Of a stretch of DNA of 57,243 nt, positions 15,641-24,425 are shown piece after piece. The notes below the pieces were generated by a model that searched no databases, was not told the origin of the DNA, and worked only from the letters and a program-made list of their open reading frames with translations. The first letter of the stretch is position 1; each line of letters opens with the position of its first letter. Origin of the DNA: Faecalispora sporosphaeroides DSM 1294 (lineage in GTDB: Bacteria; Bacillota; Clostridia; Oscillospirales; Acutalibacteraceae); contig KB911079.1 in assembly GCA_000383295.1 (NCBI GenBank), positions 1 through 57,243 of the forward strand, in the 5' to 3' direction. A program made the translations under genes and the position numbers.

Positions 15641-15834
15641 GTGCAAGTTTTCAGCGGATGCCTCCGCGTAGGATTCCGCTTGCACGGGCTTCCCCCTTGG
15701 CGGACGCTACCTTTCGTGAAAGAACGAAAAGCAGCAAAGGCCTTCCAAAGGACACCTTTGGAATTCGTGTTGGAAACGGCGCCCTAACTGTGAAAACGAT
15801 ATGTTACTGAAAAGGCGTTTTCATTGAAAACGCC
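15641..15834. repeat. Hairpin-rich noncoding island
   Basis: Four self-complementary elements occur within 194 bases: GTGCAAG...CTTGCAC enclosing GCGGA-TGCC-TCCGC (15641-15685), CTTTC-GT-GAAAG (15711-15722), TTCCAAAGG-ACA-CCTTTGGAA (15743-15763) and GGCGTTTTC-ATT-GAAAACGCC (15814-15834). The last is followed on the minus strand by TTTT and could end a leftward transcript. A dispersed repeat or a structured RNA are both possible. Confidence 0.5.
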
Positions 15835-16258
15835 CACTCTCCGAGTTAGTTCTGGAATCAGGCGCAGCTGTCTCGACTGTTGGCGGGCATTTTTAGAGTG
15901 CTCTCGTTGGCTCGCTGTTTTTTCGTGCGGCTTTGCCGCATTTTAGATTGTGAGTAACTTATTCTCTTTTGCGAAGCTTTTGAAAAAGCAAACCGAACAA
16001 AATCTAACGACTATTTCTATTTCGCTAAACGAAAACGGAATTCCATCTGTTTTCTCTTGTCAGGCGAATGGGCGCTTTTCATACAACTCTTATCCAGTCG
16101 TTTTAATGCGTTTTGGGGCCGTTCTCAAAAATGGATTTTCAAAAGGTCCTTGAGCGAATCTCAGCTTTCTATCTTTTTGTGGAAACACGCGCGAGTGAAA
16201 AGCCATACATGCGCCGCGTAAAAATACTTTCTAACGCCCAAACCCTTTCCCGAATACA

Positions 16259-16292
16259 GCAAACGGACGGAGCTTTCGCTCCGCCCGTTTGC
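16259..16292. repeat. Long hairpin downstream of noc
   Basis: Arms GCAAACGGACGGAGC and GCTCCGCCCGTTTGC pair over 15 positions with one mismatch around a TTTC loop. Neither strand has a T run behind it. It lies 50 bases after the noc stop codon and probably ends or stabilises that transcript. Confidence 0.6.
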
Positions 16293-16342
16293 TGTGGAAA
16301 ATAAATAAGGGAATGGGGAAATTCCTTGTAAGCTGAATTCAT

Positions 16343-17167
16343 TCAGGCAGGCCTGCGCTTATTCGCAACCACCTGCTCCTTCGGAATGCGCACCACATAC
16401 TCGATAAACTCCTCTGTTTCGCGGTTCTGTTCTACCGCGTCGATTCCAGACTGGCGCATGGTGTCTACCGCGTGCCGAATTGTATTCAGAAACAGCCGTA
16501 CATCCTTAATCACAAATGTGCGCTTGTTTTTCACTGTCTGCGGCTGTGTGCTGCACTCCATTTCATCATTCACGAGCTCTTCCGTTTGGCGAACGTTCAG
16601 ATTCTCATTGATTATTTTATGCAGCAGCCGGGTGCGAACCTCTTCTCCTTCAATTCGCAGCAGCGCACGCGCGTGGCGCTCAGTCAGGCCCGCGTGAGAG
16701 ATCATGGCGCGCTCGGTTTCTGAAAGGCGGAGCAGCCGGAGCTTGTTCGCAATTGCAGACTGGCTCTTCCCCAGCCGGGATGCCGCTTCCTCCTGCGTGA
16801 CGCCCCACTCTTCGATCAACCGGCGGATTCCTTCGGCTTCTTCAAAGATTTGCAGATCCTGGCGCTGCAGATTTTCAAGAATGGCGTAAATTGCGGACTG
16901 CTGCTCATCGCACTCCACCAGAATGCACGGCGCGGTTTTCATCCCGGCCATAAAACAGGCGCGCAGCCGGCGCTCCCCGGCGATCAGCTCGTAACCGCCC
17001 GCCACCCTGCGTACCGTCAGCGGCTGCAGAAGACCGTTGGCCCTGATACTGTCGGAAAGCTCCTGCAGCTCCCGCGGCGCGAAAAAACGGCGCGGCTGTG
17101 ACGGATTGGACCGGATTTGATTGAGTGGGATTTCATTTACCCGCTTCTTTTCCTGAAAGAAGAACAA
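16343..17167 (-). CDS. noc: Nucleoid occlusion protein Noc (ParB-like)
   Basis: Product of 274 aa, a ParB paralogue: GERRLRA CTP-binding patch, ENLQRQDLQIFEEAEG, a helix-turn-helix (VTQEEAASRLGKSQSAIANKLRLL) and a distinct C-terminal half. Location next to rsmG-mnmG-mnmE marks it as Noc, which binds DNA and the membrane to block division over the nucleoid. The likely start is TTG 17167 behind a G-rich ribosome site; the N-terminus MFFFQEKK would suit the short membrane-binding helix known in Noc. No match to the B. subtilis Noc site (ATTTCCCGGGAAAT) was found in the window. Confidence 0.9.
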   Translation of the reverse strand: MFFFQEKKRVNEIPLNQIRSNPSQPRRFFAPRELQELSDSIRANGLLQPLTVRRVAGGYELIAGERRLRACFMAGMKTAPCILVECDEQQSAIYAILENLQRQDLQIFEEAEGIRRLIEEWGVTQEEAASRLGKSQSAIANKLRLLRLSETERAMISHAGLTERHARALLRIEGEEVRTRLLHKIINENLNVRQTEELVNDEMECSTQPQTVKNKRTFVIKDVRLFLNTIRHAVDTMRQSGIDAVEQNRETEEFIEYVVRIPKEQVVANKRRPA

Positions 17168-17276
17168 AACGCCGCCCCCCTGCTTGTCTGTTTTTTTCAG
17201 AATAACACAGGAGGCGGCGAATGTTCTGTTGAATTATGACTTGTACAAATCATTTTTTTATCCGGATTTATGGCTG

Positions 17277-17990
17277 TTAAAGGGGAGATTTCGCAATTTT
17301 TGAGCCGTGGCGCGGATATTTGTCGGACGTAGCCGCTGTTTTGCGGCAAATAATAATATTCCGTTCGCTGCCGTCCGGCAAAGCAAACGACCGCGTACTC
17401 TCCGCGTGCGCGCCCAAAATCGAAATCGCTTTTTTTGCGGCAGCCGATTCCTCCGTGGCACCCGGGCCCTTCATTGCCGCAAAAACACCGCCGGGCCGCA
17501 CAAACGGCAGGCAGTATTCACACAAAACCGGCAGTGGCGCAACAGCGCGCGCGCACGCCAAATCAAACTGCCCGCGCAGCTTCGGCTGACGCCCGCCCTC
17601 CTCCGCCCTCGCGTGAATCAGCTCGGCGGAAAGACCCAACGCGTCGCACACAGCCTGTAAAAAATTCAGACGCTTCTGCAGGCTGTCGAGCAGGGTCAGA
17701 CGAACATCCGGCCGGTACAGCAGCAGGGGAATCCCAGGAAAGCCGGCGCCGGTTCCGACGTCGATCACCTTTGCCTGCTCGGGAATCTCAACGGCCTTCA
17801 GGAGCAACAGGCTGTCCAGAAAATGCTTTTCCACCACCTGCTGCAGTTCCGTGATGGCAGTCAGGTTCATTTTTTGATTCCATTCCAGCAGCAGCTCCAT
17901 GTAAGTTTGAAAGGCCTTCGCCTGCTGCTCGTTGATGGAAAGCCCATATCGCGCGGCAAGCTCGATCAAATTCTGTTCTATATTCGTCAC
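17277..17990 (-). CDS. rsmG: 16S rRNA (guanine527-N7)-methyltransferase RsmG
   Basis: Product of 237 aa with the SAM-binding motif DVGTGAGFPGIPL and the family N-terminus (YMELLLEWNQKMNLTAI). It methylates G527 (E. coli numbering) in the decoding region of 16S rRNA; loss gives low-level streptomycin resistance in relatives. The GTG start overlaps the mnmG stop (GTGA), so the two are translationally coupled. Confidence 0.97.
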   Translation of the reverse strand: MTNIEQNLIELAARYGLSINEQQAKAFQTYMELLLEWNQKMNLTAITELQQVVEKHFLDSLLLLKAVEIPEQAKVIDVGTGAGFPGIPLLLYRPDVRLTLLDSLQKRLNFLQAVCDALGLSAELIHARAEEGGRQPKLRGQFDLACARAVAPLPVLCEYCLPFVRPGGVFAAMKGPGATEESAAAKKAISILGAHAESTRSFALPDGSERNIIICRKTAATSDKYPRHGSKIAKSPL

Positions 17991-19873
17991 AGAACGGCTT
18001 CCTCCTTCCCTTCCTGCCGGGCCAGCCAGATCAGCAGCACCGAAATATCTGCCGGGCTCACGCCGGAAATACGGGAGGCCTGCCCTATGCTTGCCGGCCG
18101 GATTTTTTGCAGCTTTTCCCGTGCTTCAAGCCGAAGGCCGGTGATGCCGGTATAGTCCAGGCCCTTCGGGAGCAAGCGCTGCTCCAGCCGGCGCATTTCC
18201 GCAATATCGGTTTTCTGGCGGCGGATATATCCCTCATACTTGATCTCAATCTCCACATTTTCGAGCACGGCGGCAGGCAGCGAGGGCCGTCCGGAATCCA
18301 CCGGGGCCAGTACCTCATAGTTCAGTTCCGGGCGGCGCAGCAGATCAATCAGGTGTACGCCGGTGGAAACCGGTGTTGTTCCACGTGAAACAAGAATCCG
18401 GTTCAACTCCTCCGTGGGAGAAAGCACCGTTTGCTCGGCGCGTTTTCGCTCCTGCTCCTTCATTGCCTGCTTTTTCTGAAAGCGCGCAAAGCGCTCGTCG
18501 CTGATCAACCCCAGTTCATGTCCCAACGGCGTCATACGCTCGTCCGCGTTATCCTGCCGCAGCACCAGGCGGTATTCCGAACGCGAGGTCATCATACGGT
18601 AAGGGTCGCTGACACCCTTGGTGACAAGGTCGTCTACCAGCGTGCCGATGTATGATCCCGCGCGGTCGAGGATAATCTGTTCTTTCTGCCGTGCGCGCCG
18701 CGCTGCGTTGATTCCCGCCAAGAGGCCCTGCGCGGCGGCCTCCTCATAACCGGAGCTGCCGTTGAACTGCCCCGCGCCGTAGAGGCCGGGCAAATCCTGA
18801 AATTCAAGCGTGGGGTCGAGCTGCAGGGGGTCGACGCAGTCGTACTCGATGGCATAGGCGCAGCGCATGATCTCCACGCGCTCAAGGCCGGCAATCGTGC
18901 GGTAAAAGGCAAGCTGCACCTCCTCCGGTAAAGAGGATGACATCCCCTGTAAATAGAGCTCCTCGGTATCCATGCCGCAGGGCTCAATGAACAGCTGGTG
19001 GCGCTTCTTATCGGTAAAGCGCATGATTTTATCCTCAAAGCTGGGGCAGTAGCGCGGCCCCACGCCCTCAATCTTCCCCGCGTAGAGCGGCGAGCGATGT
19101 ATGTTCTTCAGAATAATCTCCTTGGTAGCGTCATTTGTCCACGCAATATGGCACACCGCCCGATTCTTTGGGGGCTCGGCGGTATCGTAGGAAAACGGGA
19201 CAACCGGCTCGTCTCCCTCCTGCACCTCCAGGCCGGAAAGATCAATGCTCGAGCGCAGCACACGCGCGGGCGTTCCTGTTTTAAAGCGGCGCAGGCTCAC
19301 CCCCAGCTTTCGCAGCGGTTCCGACAAAAACGACGCCGGGAACAGGCCGTCCGGCCCGCTCTCATAGGCGACATCTCCCACGTAGATTTTGCCGCTGAGA
19401 TAGGTGCCCGTAGCGAGCACCACGCATTTTGCGGTATAGCCCGCACCCATGCGCGTCACTGCCTGCCAGGAGCTGTCTTCATTGCGGAACAGGTCCACAA
19501 TCTCACCCTGCTTGAGCTGCAGATTCGGCTCGAGCTCGAGCTTATGCTTCATGATTTTGGAATATTCCCGCCGATCGATCTGCGCGCGCAGGGAATGCAC
19601 TGCCGGGCCCTTGCCCAGATTCAGCATTCGGCTCTGAATGGTGCAGGCGTCCGCCGTCTTACCCATTTCGCCGCCAAGCGCGTCAATCTCACGCACAAGG
19701 TGGCCCTTCGCCGTTCCCCCAATGGAGGGATTGCACGGGCAGTTGCCCACCGCGTCGAGATTGATGGTGAAGACCACCGTGCGGCAGCCGAGCCGCGCGG
19801 AAGCCAGGGCCGCTTCAATTCCGGCGTGGCCCGCGCCGATTACAATCACATCGTATTGATCTGCCTGATACAT
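17987..19873 (-). CDS. mnmG: tRNA uridine-5-carboxymethylaminomethyl modification enzyme MnmG (GidA)
   Basis: Product of 628 aa, the family length. An N-terminal FAD-binding motif GAGHAGIEAA, the MnmG signatures GPRYCPSFEDK and GMSSSLPEEVQ, and a C-terminal domain for MnmE contact are present. With MnmE it installs cmnm5 on the wobble uridine of tRNAs. ATG 19873 (MYQADQYDVIVIGAG) is chosen over an upstream ATG because family proteins start just before the FAD motif. A parS site is embedded in the coding sequence at 18377-18392. Confidence 0.97.
   Translation of the reverse strand: MYQADQYDVIVIGAGHAGIEAALASARLGCRTVVFTINLDAVGNCPCNPSIGGTAKGHLVREIDALGGEMGKTADACTIQSRMLNLGKGPAVHSLRAQIDRREYSKIMKHKLELEPNLQLKQGEIVDLFRNEDSSWQAVTRMGAGYTAKCVVLATGTYLSGKIYVGDVAYESGPDGLFPASFLSEPLRKLGVSLRRFKTGTPARVLRSSIDLSGLEVQEGDEPVVPFSYDTAEPPKNRAVCHIAWTNDATKEIILKNIHRSPLYAGKIEGVGPRYCPSFEDKIMRFTDKKRHQLFIEPCGMDTEELYLQGMSSSLPEEVQLAFYRTIAGLERVEIMRCAYAIEYDCVDPLQLDPTLEFQDLPGLYGAGQFNGSSGYEEAAAQGLLAGINAARRARQKEQIILDRAGSYIGTLVDDLVTKGVSDPYRMMTSRSEYRLVLRQDNADERMTPLGHELGLISDERFARFQKKQAMKEQERKRAEQTVLSPTEELNRILVSRGTTPVSTGVHLIDLLRRPELNYEVLAPVDSGRPSLPAAVLENVEIEIKYEGYIRRQKTDIAEMRRLEQRLLPKGLDYTGITGLRLEAREKLQKIRPASIGQASRISGVSPADISVLLIWLARQEGKEEAVL
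18377..18392. promoter_or_regulatory. parS site 2, inside mnmG
   Basis: TGTTCCACGTGAAACA is the exact parS consensus in the opposite written orientation to site 1. It is translated within mnmG as part of SRGTTPVST, so the site is kept while coding. Confidence 0.96.
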
Positions 19874-19981
19874 CGTTATTTTGCACCTGATTCCTTTCCG
19901 CCCCACAGGCGGTTACCTGATAATTTTTCCATCCCTCTGGCGAACTCACTTTCAATGCGGCAAGTTCGTCCAGCCCATTCT

Positions 19982-21367
19982 TTATTTGCCGACACAGAAA
20001 TGGGCAAATACCGCGTCCACAATCTCATTGGTCGCACGCTCTCCGGTCAGCTCCAGCAAAGCGGAAACCGCGCTCTCCACCGAAACGGTCACCGCGTCAA
20101 GCGTCATACCCACGGTTAACGCGTCCATCGCCTCTTTCAGGCATTCCCTGGCGCGGCGGGCGGTATCGCGCTGGCGTTCGGTGAACAGGATTCCCTCGGA
20201 GGGATTCAAATCTGCCGTATGAAGAAGCTGTTCCACCGCCTGACGAAGCTCGGCAAGTCCATCTCCGCTTTTCGCAGAAATATATACATATTGTTGAAAT
20301 CGTCTTGTTATATACTCAGTGTCTATTTTTTGTTGCAAATCACTCTTATTGATTACCGCGATCGCGGGCGTTCCGGACAAACGGGAAATCATCTCCCGAT
20401 CCTCCTGCGTCAGCGGCGAAGAGGAATCGAAGACCGCCAGCACCAGCTGCGCAGTGCTCAGGCGGTCTTTGGCACGGCCAACCCCAATGCTCTCCACCGG
20501 GTCGTCCGTTTCGCGCAGGCCCGCCGTATCCGCCAGACGCAGAGGAACGCCGCCGAGCAGCACCGTTTCCTCCACAATGTCGCGCGTGGTGCCGGCGTAC
20601 TCCGTCACAATGGAGCGCTCACACCCCGCCAACAGGTTCATCAGCGTCGATTTTCCGACGTTCGGGCGGCCGACAATCACCGTATCGACCCCCTCGCGCA
20701 GCACCCTCCCGGCATCGAACTGGTCGAGCAGGCGCGTGAAGTCGTCCTGCACGCCCTGCAGGGAATCCCTGAGATTCGACTCGTCCAGCTGCGGAATATC
20801 CTCCTCCGGGTAATCCGCCCACGCAGAGAGATGGGCCGCGATGGCAAGCAGCTGCTCCCGGCTTCCCTGAATCCGACGGTAGAGCGCGCCCTCGCGGGCC
20901 GCGCGCGCGGTACGAAGCGCCTGCGCGCCCTGCGCGCCGATCAGCTGCATCACTGATTCGGCCTGCGTCAAATCCATCTTTCCGTTCAGGAAAGCGCGGC
21001 GGGTAAATTCGCCCGGCCCGGCCGGGGAAGCGCCCGCCGCCAGAACGGAATCGAGCACGCGGCGCAGAAGGTACAGCCCGCCGTGGCACGAAAGCTCCAC
21101 CACATCCTCGCCGGTGTAGCTGTGGGGCGCTATAAACACAGTGGCCACCGCTTCGTCGAGCCGCTCTTCCGGCTGACTGCCAAAGCGGCAAACCCAGCCA
21201 TACAGGGCGGTATAGCCCGCAACCTCCTCAATGTTCTGTCCTCTGGCCGAAACGAACACGCGGCCCGCAATCTGTCGCGCGCCGGGGCCGGAGATCCGGA
21301 TGACGCCAATTCCGCCGGGGGCCTGTGCAGTCGAAATCGCCGCAATGGCGGAAGCATTCTGTTTCAT
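19982..21367 (-). CDS. mnmE: tRNA modification GTPase MnmE (TrmE)
   Basis: Product of 461 aa: N-terminal folate-binding domain (IAAISTAQAPGGIGVIRISG, with GPGEFTRRAFLNGKMDL), an inserted G domain with GRPNVGKST, DTAGLRETDD, NKSD and SAKSG, and the C-terminal FCVGK motif whose cysteine is functionally important. It pairs with MnmG in wobble-uridine modification. AAGGAGAG is seven bases from ATG. A terminator separates it from jag upstream. Confidence 0.98.
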   Translation of the reverse strand: MKQNASAIAAISTAQAPGGIGVIRISGPGARQIAGRVFVSARGQNIEEVAGYTALYGWVCRFGSQPEERLDEAVATVFIAPHSYTGEDVVELSCHGGLYLLRRVLDSVLAAGASPAGPGEFTRRAFLNGKMDLTQAESVMQLIGAQGAQALRTARAAREGALYRRIQGSREQLLAIAAHLSAWADYPEEDIPQLDESNLRDSLQGVQDDFTRLLDQFDAGRVLREGVDTVIVGRPNVGKSTLMNLLAGCERSIVTEYAGTTRDIVEETVLLGGVPLRLADTAGLRETDDPVESIGVGRAKDRLSTAQLVLAVFDSSSPLTQEDREMISRLSGTPAIAVINKSDLQQKIDTEYITRRFQQYVYISAKSGDGLAELRQAVEQLLHTADLNPSEGILFTERQRDTARRARECLKEAMDALTVGMTLDAVTVSVESAVSALLELTGERATNEIVDAVFAHFCVGK

Positions 21368-21388
21368 GATTCTCTCCTTTTATACCAC

Positions 21389-21420
21389 AAAAAGCGGCTC
21401 GTTTTACGAACCGCTTTTCT
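21389..21420. terminator. Terminator between jag and mnmE
   Basis: Arms AAAAGCGG and CCGCTTTT plus an inner TCG/CGA pair form a bidirectional hairpin with a T run on the minus strand, placed 22 bases before the mnmE start. Confidence 0.75.
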
Positions 21421-21444
21421 TTCGTTCTTATCCTAGCGAAAAAG

Positions 21445-22317
21445 TCACTCTTCCTTTTTCGTTTCCACTTTGCTGTACAGAGGGCTGTTGCCCTTTTTTA
21501 CCGGGCGGCCGTCTGCGGGCTGCGAATAAGAGTCCCTCTGATCCTGTGCGGGCCGTCTGTCTCTGAAATCTCGCGAAGGGGAACGGCCGCCAAAGTTTTT
21601 ATTTCCGCCCTGCGGCCGTGCGCCACGATCCTTGTGGAAGTCCCTTCCGCCGCGCGATCGGTCGTTCGGCCGGCGGAACGCGGGGCGCTCGCCGCCCTCG
21701 GGGCCGATCACCACATGGCGCGCCAGATCCTCTCCCTCACTCCAGGATTTCACGCCCTCAACCTCCTGCACCGCCGTGTGAATAATGCGGCGCTCGTAAG
21801 GGTTCATGGGCTCAAGAGAGCAGTTGCGCTGGGTTTTGAGTGCTTTTGCAGCCATCTTTTTGCCGAGCGCTTCGAGCGTTTCTTTTCGCTTCTCCCGGTA
21901 ATTGCCGATATCGAGCGTGATTCTGTAATAGGAATCCTCCACATGATTCGCCACCAGACCGGAAAGATACTGAAGAGAATCGAGGGTTTCTCCCCTGTGG
22001 CCGATGATAAAGCCGATGTCGTCGCCGGTGAGGGTCAACAGGGCACCATTCTCCTGCTCGGCGATGGCAATCTCTACCGAGGGAATGCCCATCTGCCTCA
22101 AAACCTGTTTGAGGTAATCCGCGGCCGCCTCTGCGGGTCCGGATTTAATAAACGCGCGTACTTTCGCGGGTGCGCCGCCAAAAAGGCCGAATTTCTTTTT
22201 CTCGGGAAGCTCCAAAATCTCAAATTCCGCTTCGTGTGATTCTACTCCGAGCAGCTTGCAGGCCTCTTCAAACGCCTGCTCTACGGAATCTCCCGTTGCA
22301 ATCGCTTCTTTAACCAC
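21445..22317 (-). CDS. jag: RNA-binding protein Jag/KhpB with an extended basic tail
   Basis: Product of 290 aa. A Jag_N domain (1-50, with KKKFGLFGGAPAKV), a type II KH domain (about 85-145, GFIIGHRGETLDSLQYL) and an R3H domain (about 150-210, ERRIIH) are followed by an unusual tail of about 80 residues rich in R, G, D, P and Q (about 211-290) that looks disordered. KhpB binds RNA with KhpA and affects cell elongation and division. The GTG start has GGAGG nine bases upstream. It follows yidC, as in most Firmicutes. Confidence 0.94.
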   Translation of the reverse strand: MVKEAIATGDSVEQAFEEACKLLGVESHEAEFEILELPEKKKFGLFGGAPAKVRAFIKSGPAEAAADYLKQVLRQMGIPSVEIAIAEQENGALLTLTGDDIGFIIGHRGETLDSLQYLSGLVANHVEDSYYRITLDIGNYREKRKETLEALGKKMAAKALKTQRNCSLEPMNPYERRIIHTAVQEVEGVKSWSEGEDLARHVVIGPEGGERPAFRRPNDRSRGGRDFHKDRGARPQGGNKNFGGRSPSRDFRDRRPAQDQRDSYSQPADGRPVKKGNSPLYSKVETKKEE

Positions 22318-22350
22318 CTTCGCACCTCCAAATATTGAATCAGAAAACCG

Positions 22351-23463
22351 CTATTTTTTCTTTCCAAGGTAGCTGTCTTGGCCACCTGTGGATTTTCCGC
22401 TCTTCTTTTTCTGGCCGGATTCTTTTTTCACCGCAGGCTGCTCGTCCTTCCGGCTCTCCTGCAAATCGGATTTTCCCGCAGAAAACTGGCGAAGATGCGA
22501 CGGCAGCGGCTCTTTTGCCGCTTCCTCCAGCTCCAGCAGCGCAACACGCTGCGCCTCCGCCTTTGCGGTAAGGGATGCCGGACTGAAAAACGCATGAACC
22601 AAAAGCACCTGAATCAGGCTGGTGAGGGTAGAAATAATCCAGTAAAAGCCCACCGCCGCGGGGACGGACATGGCAAACACGGCAGAAATGGCCGGCAGGC
22701 CGTACAGCATCCACTTCATACAGCCCTGCTGCTGCTGCTGCATTGCGGGCTGTAAACGGGTTGTAATTATCTGAGTTACGATAGAGGAGACAAGGCACAA
22801 AACGGGAATCAGCCACAGATTGGTCTGGAACATGGATACGAGCTTCCCAAAAAAGCTGGTAACCGAGGTGTCTGTGGGAGTGCCGAGAAGGTTCAGCCCC
22901 AAAAAGTTGAAGCCGGAGCTGAGTGACTGTATTTTTGAAAGCTCGTCGTCCGTGAACATCGTCAGATAAGGGCGAAGCACGGAGAAATGACGAACAATTT
23001 CCATTTCATTGTAAAAGCCGTTCTGGTACGTGAACGAACCGCTGATGCCGGGAACGGTCTGCAAAATTGAAACGGCCTGGGTTACAGCCTCTTTCCCAAG
23101 GTGCAGCGCGTTGGAGAGAGGATTGATCACCGTGTAGTACAAACCGATCATGATTGGAAAAGGAATCAGCATGGGCAAGCAGCCGCTGGCGGGGTTGTAC
23201 CCCTCTTTTTCATACAGCTTCTGCATTTCTTCGTTCATCTTTATCCGGTCGTTGCCATATTTCTTCTGCAGCTCTTTTTGCTTTGCAGAAAGCTTCGTAT
23301 TGGCCGCCATCGATTTTTGCTGATTGATGGAGAACGGGAACATCACGATTTTCAAAACAACGGTAAACAAGATGATGGCTACACCGTAATTTTTAAAAAT
23401 CTGATAAAATATCCACAGCAGATACCCCAGAAAACTGCCGAAAAAATTGCCTATCGCTACCAT
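22351..23463 (-). CDS. yidC: Membrane protein insertase YidC/SpoIIIJ
   Basis: Product of 370 aa of the Gram-positive YidC type: a first membrane helix at the very N-terminus, the cytoplasmic hairpin with INQQKSMAANTKLSAKQKELQKKYGNDR, four further helices in the core, and a Lys/Glu-rich C-terminal tail (about 305-370) that should contact ribosomes. No lipobox is present, unlike in Bacillus SpoIIIJ. The start is ATG 23463 with GAGAGG seven bases upstream. It inserts small membrane proteins such as the F-ATPase c subunit. Confidence 0.97.
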   Translation of the reverse strand: MVAIGNFFGSFLGYLLWIFYQIFKNYGVAIILFTVVLKIVMFPFSINQQKSMAANTKLSAKQKELQKKYGNDRIKMNEEMQKLYEKEGYNPASGCLPMLIPFPIMIGLYYTVINPLSNALHLGKEAVTQAVSILQTVPGISGSFTYQNGFYNEMEIVRHFSVLRPYLTMFTDDELSKIQSLSSGFNFLGLNLLGTPTDTSVTSFFGKLVSMFQTNLWLIPVLCLVSSIVTQIITTRLQPAMQQQQQGCMKWMLYGLPAISAVFAMSVPAAVGFYWIISTLTSLIQVLLVHAFFSPASLTAKAEAQRVALLELEEAAKEPLPSHLRQFSAGKSDLQESRKDEQPAVKKESGQKKKSGKSTGGQDSYLGKKK

Positions 23464-23579
23464 ATAAAAACCTCTCTGTATCAAATTTCAATCCGCGCTC
23501 CCCGTGCGGGAGCAACACGTGATGGAGCTATACGAAAGGCAAACAGCAAAATCGCGCGAAGCAACACTGCGGCACGCTG

Positions 23580-23837
23580 TTATTTTCCTTTGCTGAAAAG
23601 CCTGCCGAGCAGGCTTTCTCCCCGCTCCGGAACGGGATCGTATCCCCCGGGGTGAAACGGATTGCAGCGAAGAATGCGCCAAACGGCAAGCAGCGTTCCG
23701 CGAATTGCGCCAAACCGTTCAATCGCCTGAATCGCGTAGGTGCTGCAGGTGGGAACAAAACGGCAGCTTGGCTGCCTTTTCATCGGCGAAATCCATTTCT
23801 GGTACCCACGTATCATTGCAATAAAAATGCGTCTCAT
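23580..23837 (-). CDS. yidD: Membrane protein insertion efficiency factor YidD
   Basis: Product of 85 aa with the family signatures [24 protein letters not shown] and [13 protein letters not shown]. It is an amphipathic membrane-associated protein that assists YidC. Its ATG overlaps the rnpA stop codon (ATGA). Confidence 0.97.
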   Translation of the reverse strand: MRRIFIAMIRGYQKWISPMKRQPSCRFVPTCSTYAIQAIERFGAIRGTLLAVWRILRCNPFHPGGYDPVPERGESLLGRLFSKGK

Positions 23838-24169
23838 TTTAAAACACCGGCCTGAGATAAATGCTTTCGCATATCGCAGAGGATGTCCGTACTTTTGACA
23901 AACGGTGTTTTTGCCCGCGCCACAAAGACCAGATCGTATCCGCCCGAAAGCTCCGGCAGCAGCTGCCGGGCCGCTTCGCGGATGATGCGGCGGGAACGGT
24001 TGCGCTTTACGGCGTTTCCCGTTTTTTTGCTGGTGGTAATGCCCACCCGAATACAGTGCGCGCGGTTTTTCAGAACATAGGTGACCAGAATCGGCGACAC
24101 AAAGGACTTGCCCCTCGCGTAAGCACGGCGAAAGCTGCTGTTTTCACAAATCGGGACTATTTCGCTCAT
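23834..24169 (-). CDS. rnpA: Ribonuclease P protein component
   Basis: Product of 111 aa with the RNR motif [12 protein letters not shown] and the usual N-terminal [11 protein letters not shown]. It supports the catalytic RNase P RNA in 5' maturation of tRNAs. GAGG lies seven bases before ATG. It is between rpmH and yidD in the conserved order, but with a strong hairpin terminator between rpmH and rnpA. Confidence 0.97.
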   Translation of the reverse strand: MSEIVPICENSSFRRAYARGKSFVSPILVTYVLKNRAHCIRVGITTSKKTGNAVKRNRSRRIIREAARQLLPELSGGYDLVFVARAKTPFVKSTDILCDMRKHLSQAGVLK

Positions 24170-24204
24170 TGTGAAACCTCAACCTCCCCTATCCGGCCCT
24201 TCTG

Positions 24205-24240
24205 AAAAACAAAACAAAGAAAGGCCACACTGCGGTGGCC
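24205..24240 (-). terminator. Terminator/attenuator between rpmH and rnpA
   Basis: Perfect arms GGCCAC and GTGGCC (24223-24240) are extended by AAA/TTT and followed on the minus strand by a T-rich tract (TTTCTTTGTTTTG). It would limit read-through from the strongly expressed rpmH into rnpA-yidD. Confidence 0.75.
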
Positions 24241-24251
24241 CTTTCAAAGCT

Positions 24252-24386
24252 TCAGTAAGACAAACGCGCTCTTCCTTTGGCCCTGCGGCGCGCCAAAACT
24301 TTGCGGCCGTTTTTATCGGACATTCTCTTTCTGAACCCATGCTCTTTTTTTCTGTGGAGCTTCTTAGGCTGATAAGTTCTCAGCAT
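24252..24386 (-). CDS. rpmH: 50S ribosomal protein L34
   Basis: Product of 44 aa: [18 protein letters not shown], then [20 protein letters not shown], ending RARLSY, the full length of L34. AAAGGAGGG precedes the ATG. It is the first gene left of oriC and has a near-consensus promoter. Confidence 0.98.
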   Translation of the reverse strand: MLRTYQPKKLHRKKEHGFRKRMSDKNGRKVLARRRAKGRARLSY

Positions 24387-24425
24387 GAAAAACCCTCCTT
24401 TCGGGTACAAACCTTGCAATTTAGC

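Larger units (their letters stand above)
15134..16342. other. 1.2-kb noncoding spacer between parA and noc
   Basis: I find no credible gene in this 1.2-kb stretch. It holds a perfect parS (15322-15337), a DnaA-box-like TTCTCCACA (15364-15372), a perfect 16-bp inverted repeat (15376-15413), a hairpin cluster (15641-15834) and a long G/C-rich hairpin (16259-16292). Base composition is A/T-rich with irregular codon structure in all frames. Confidence 0.7.
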
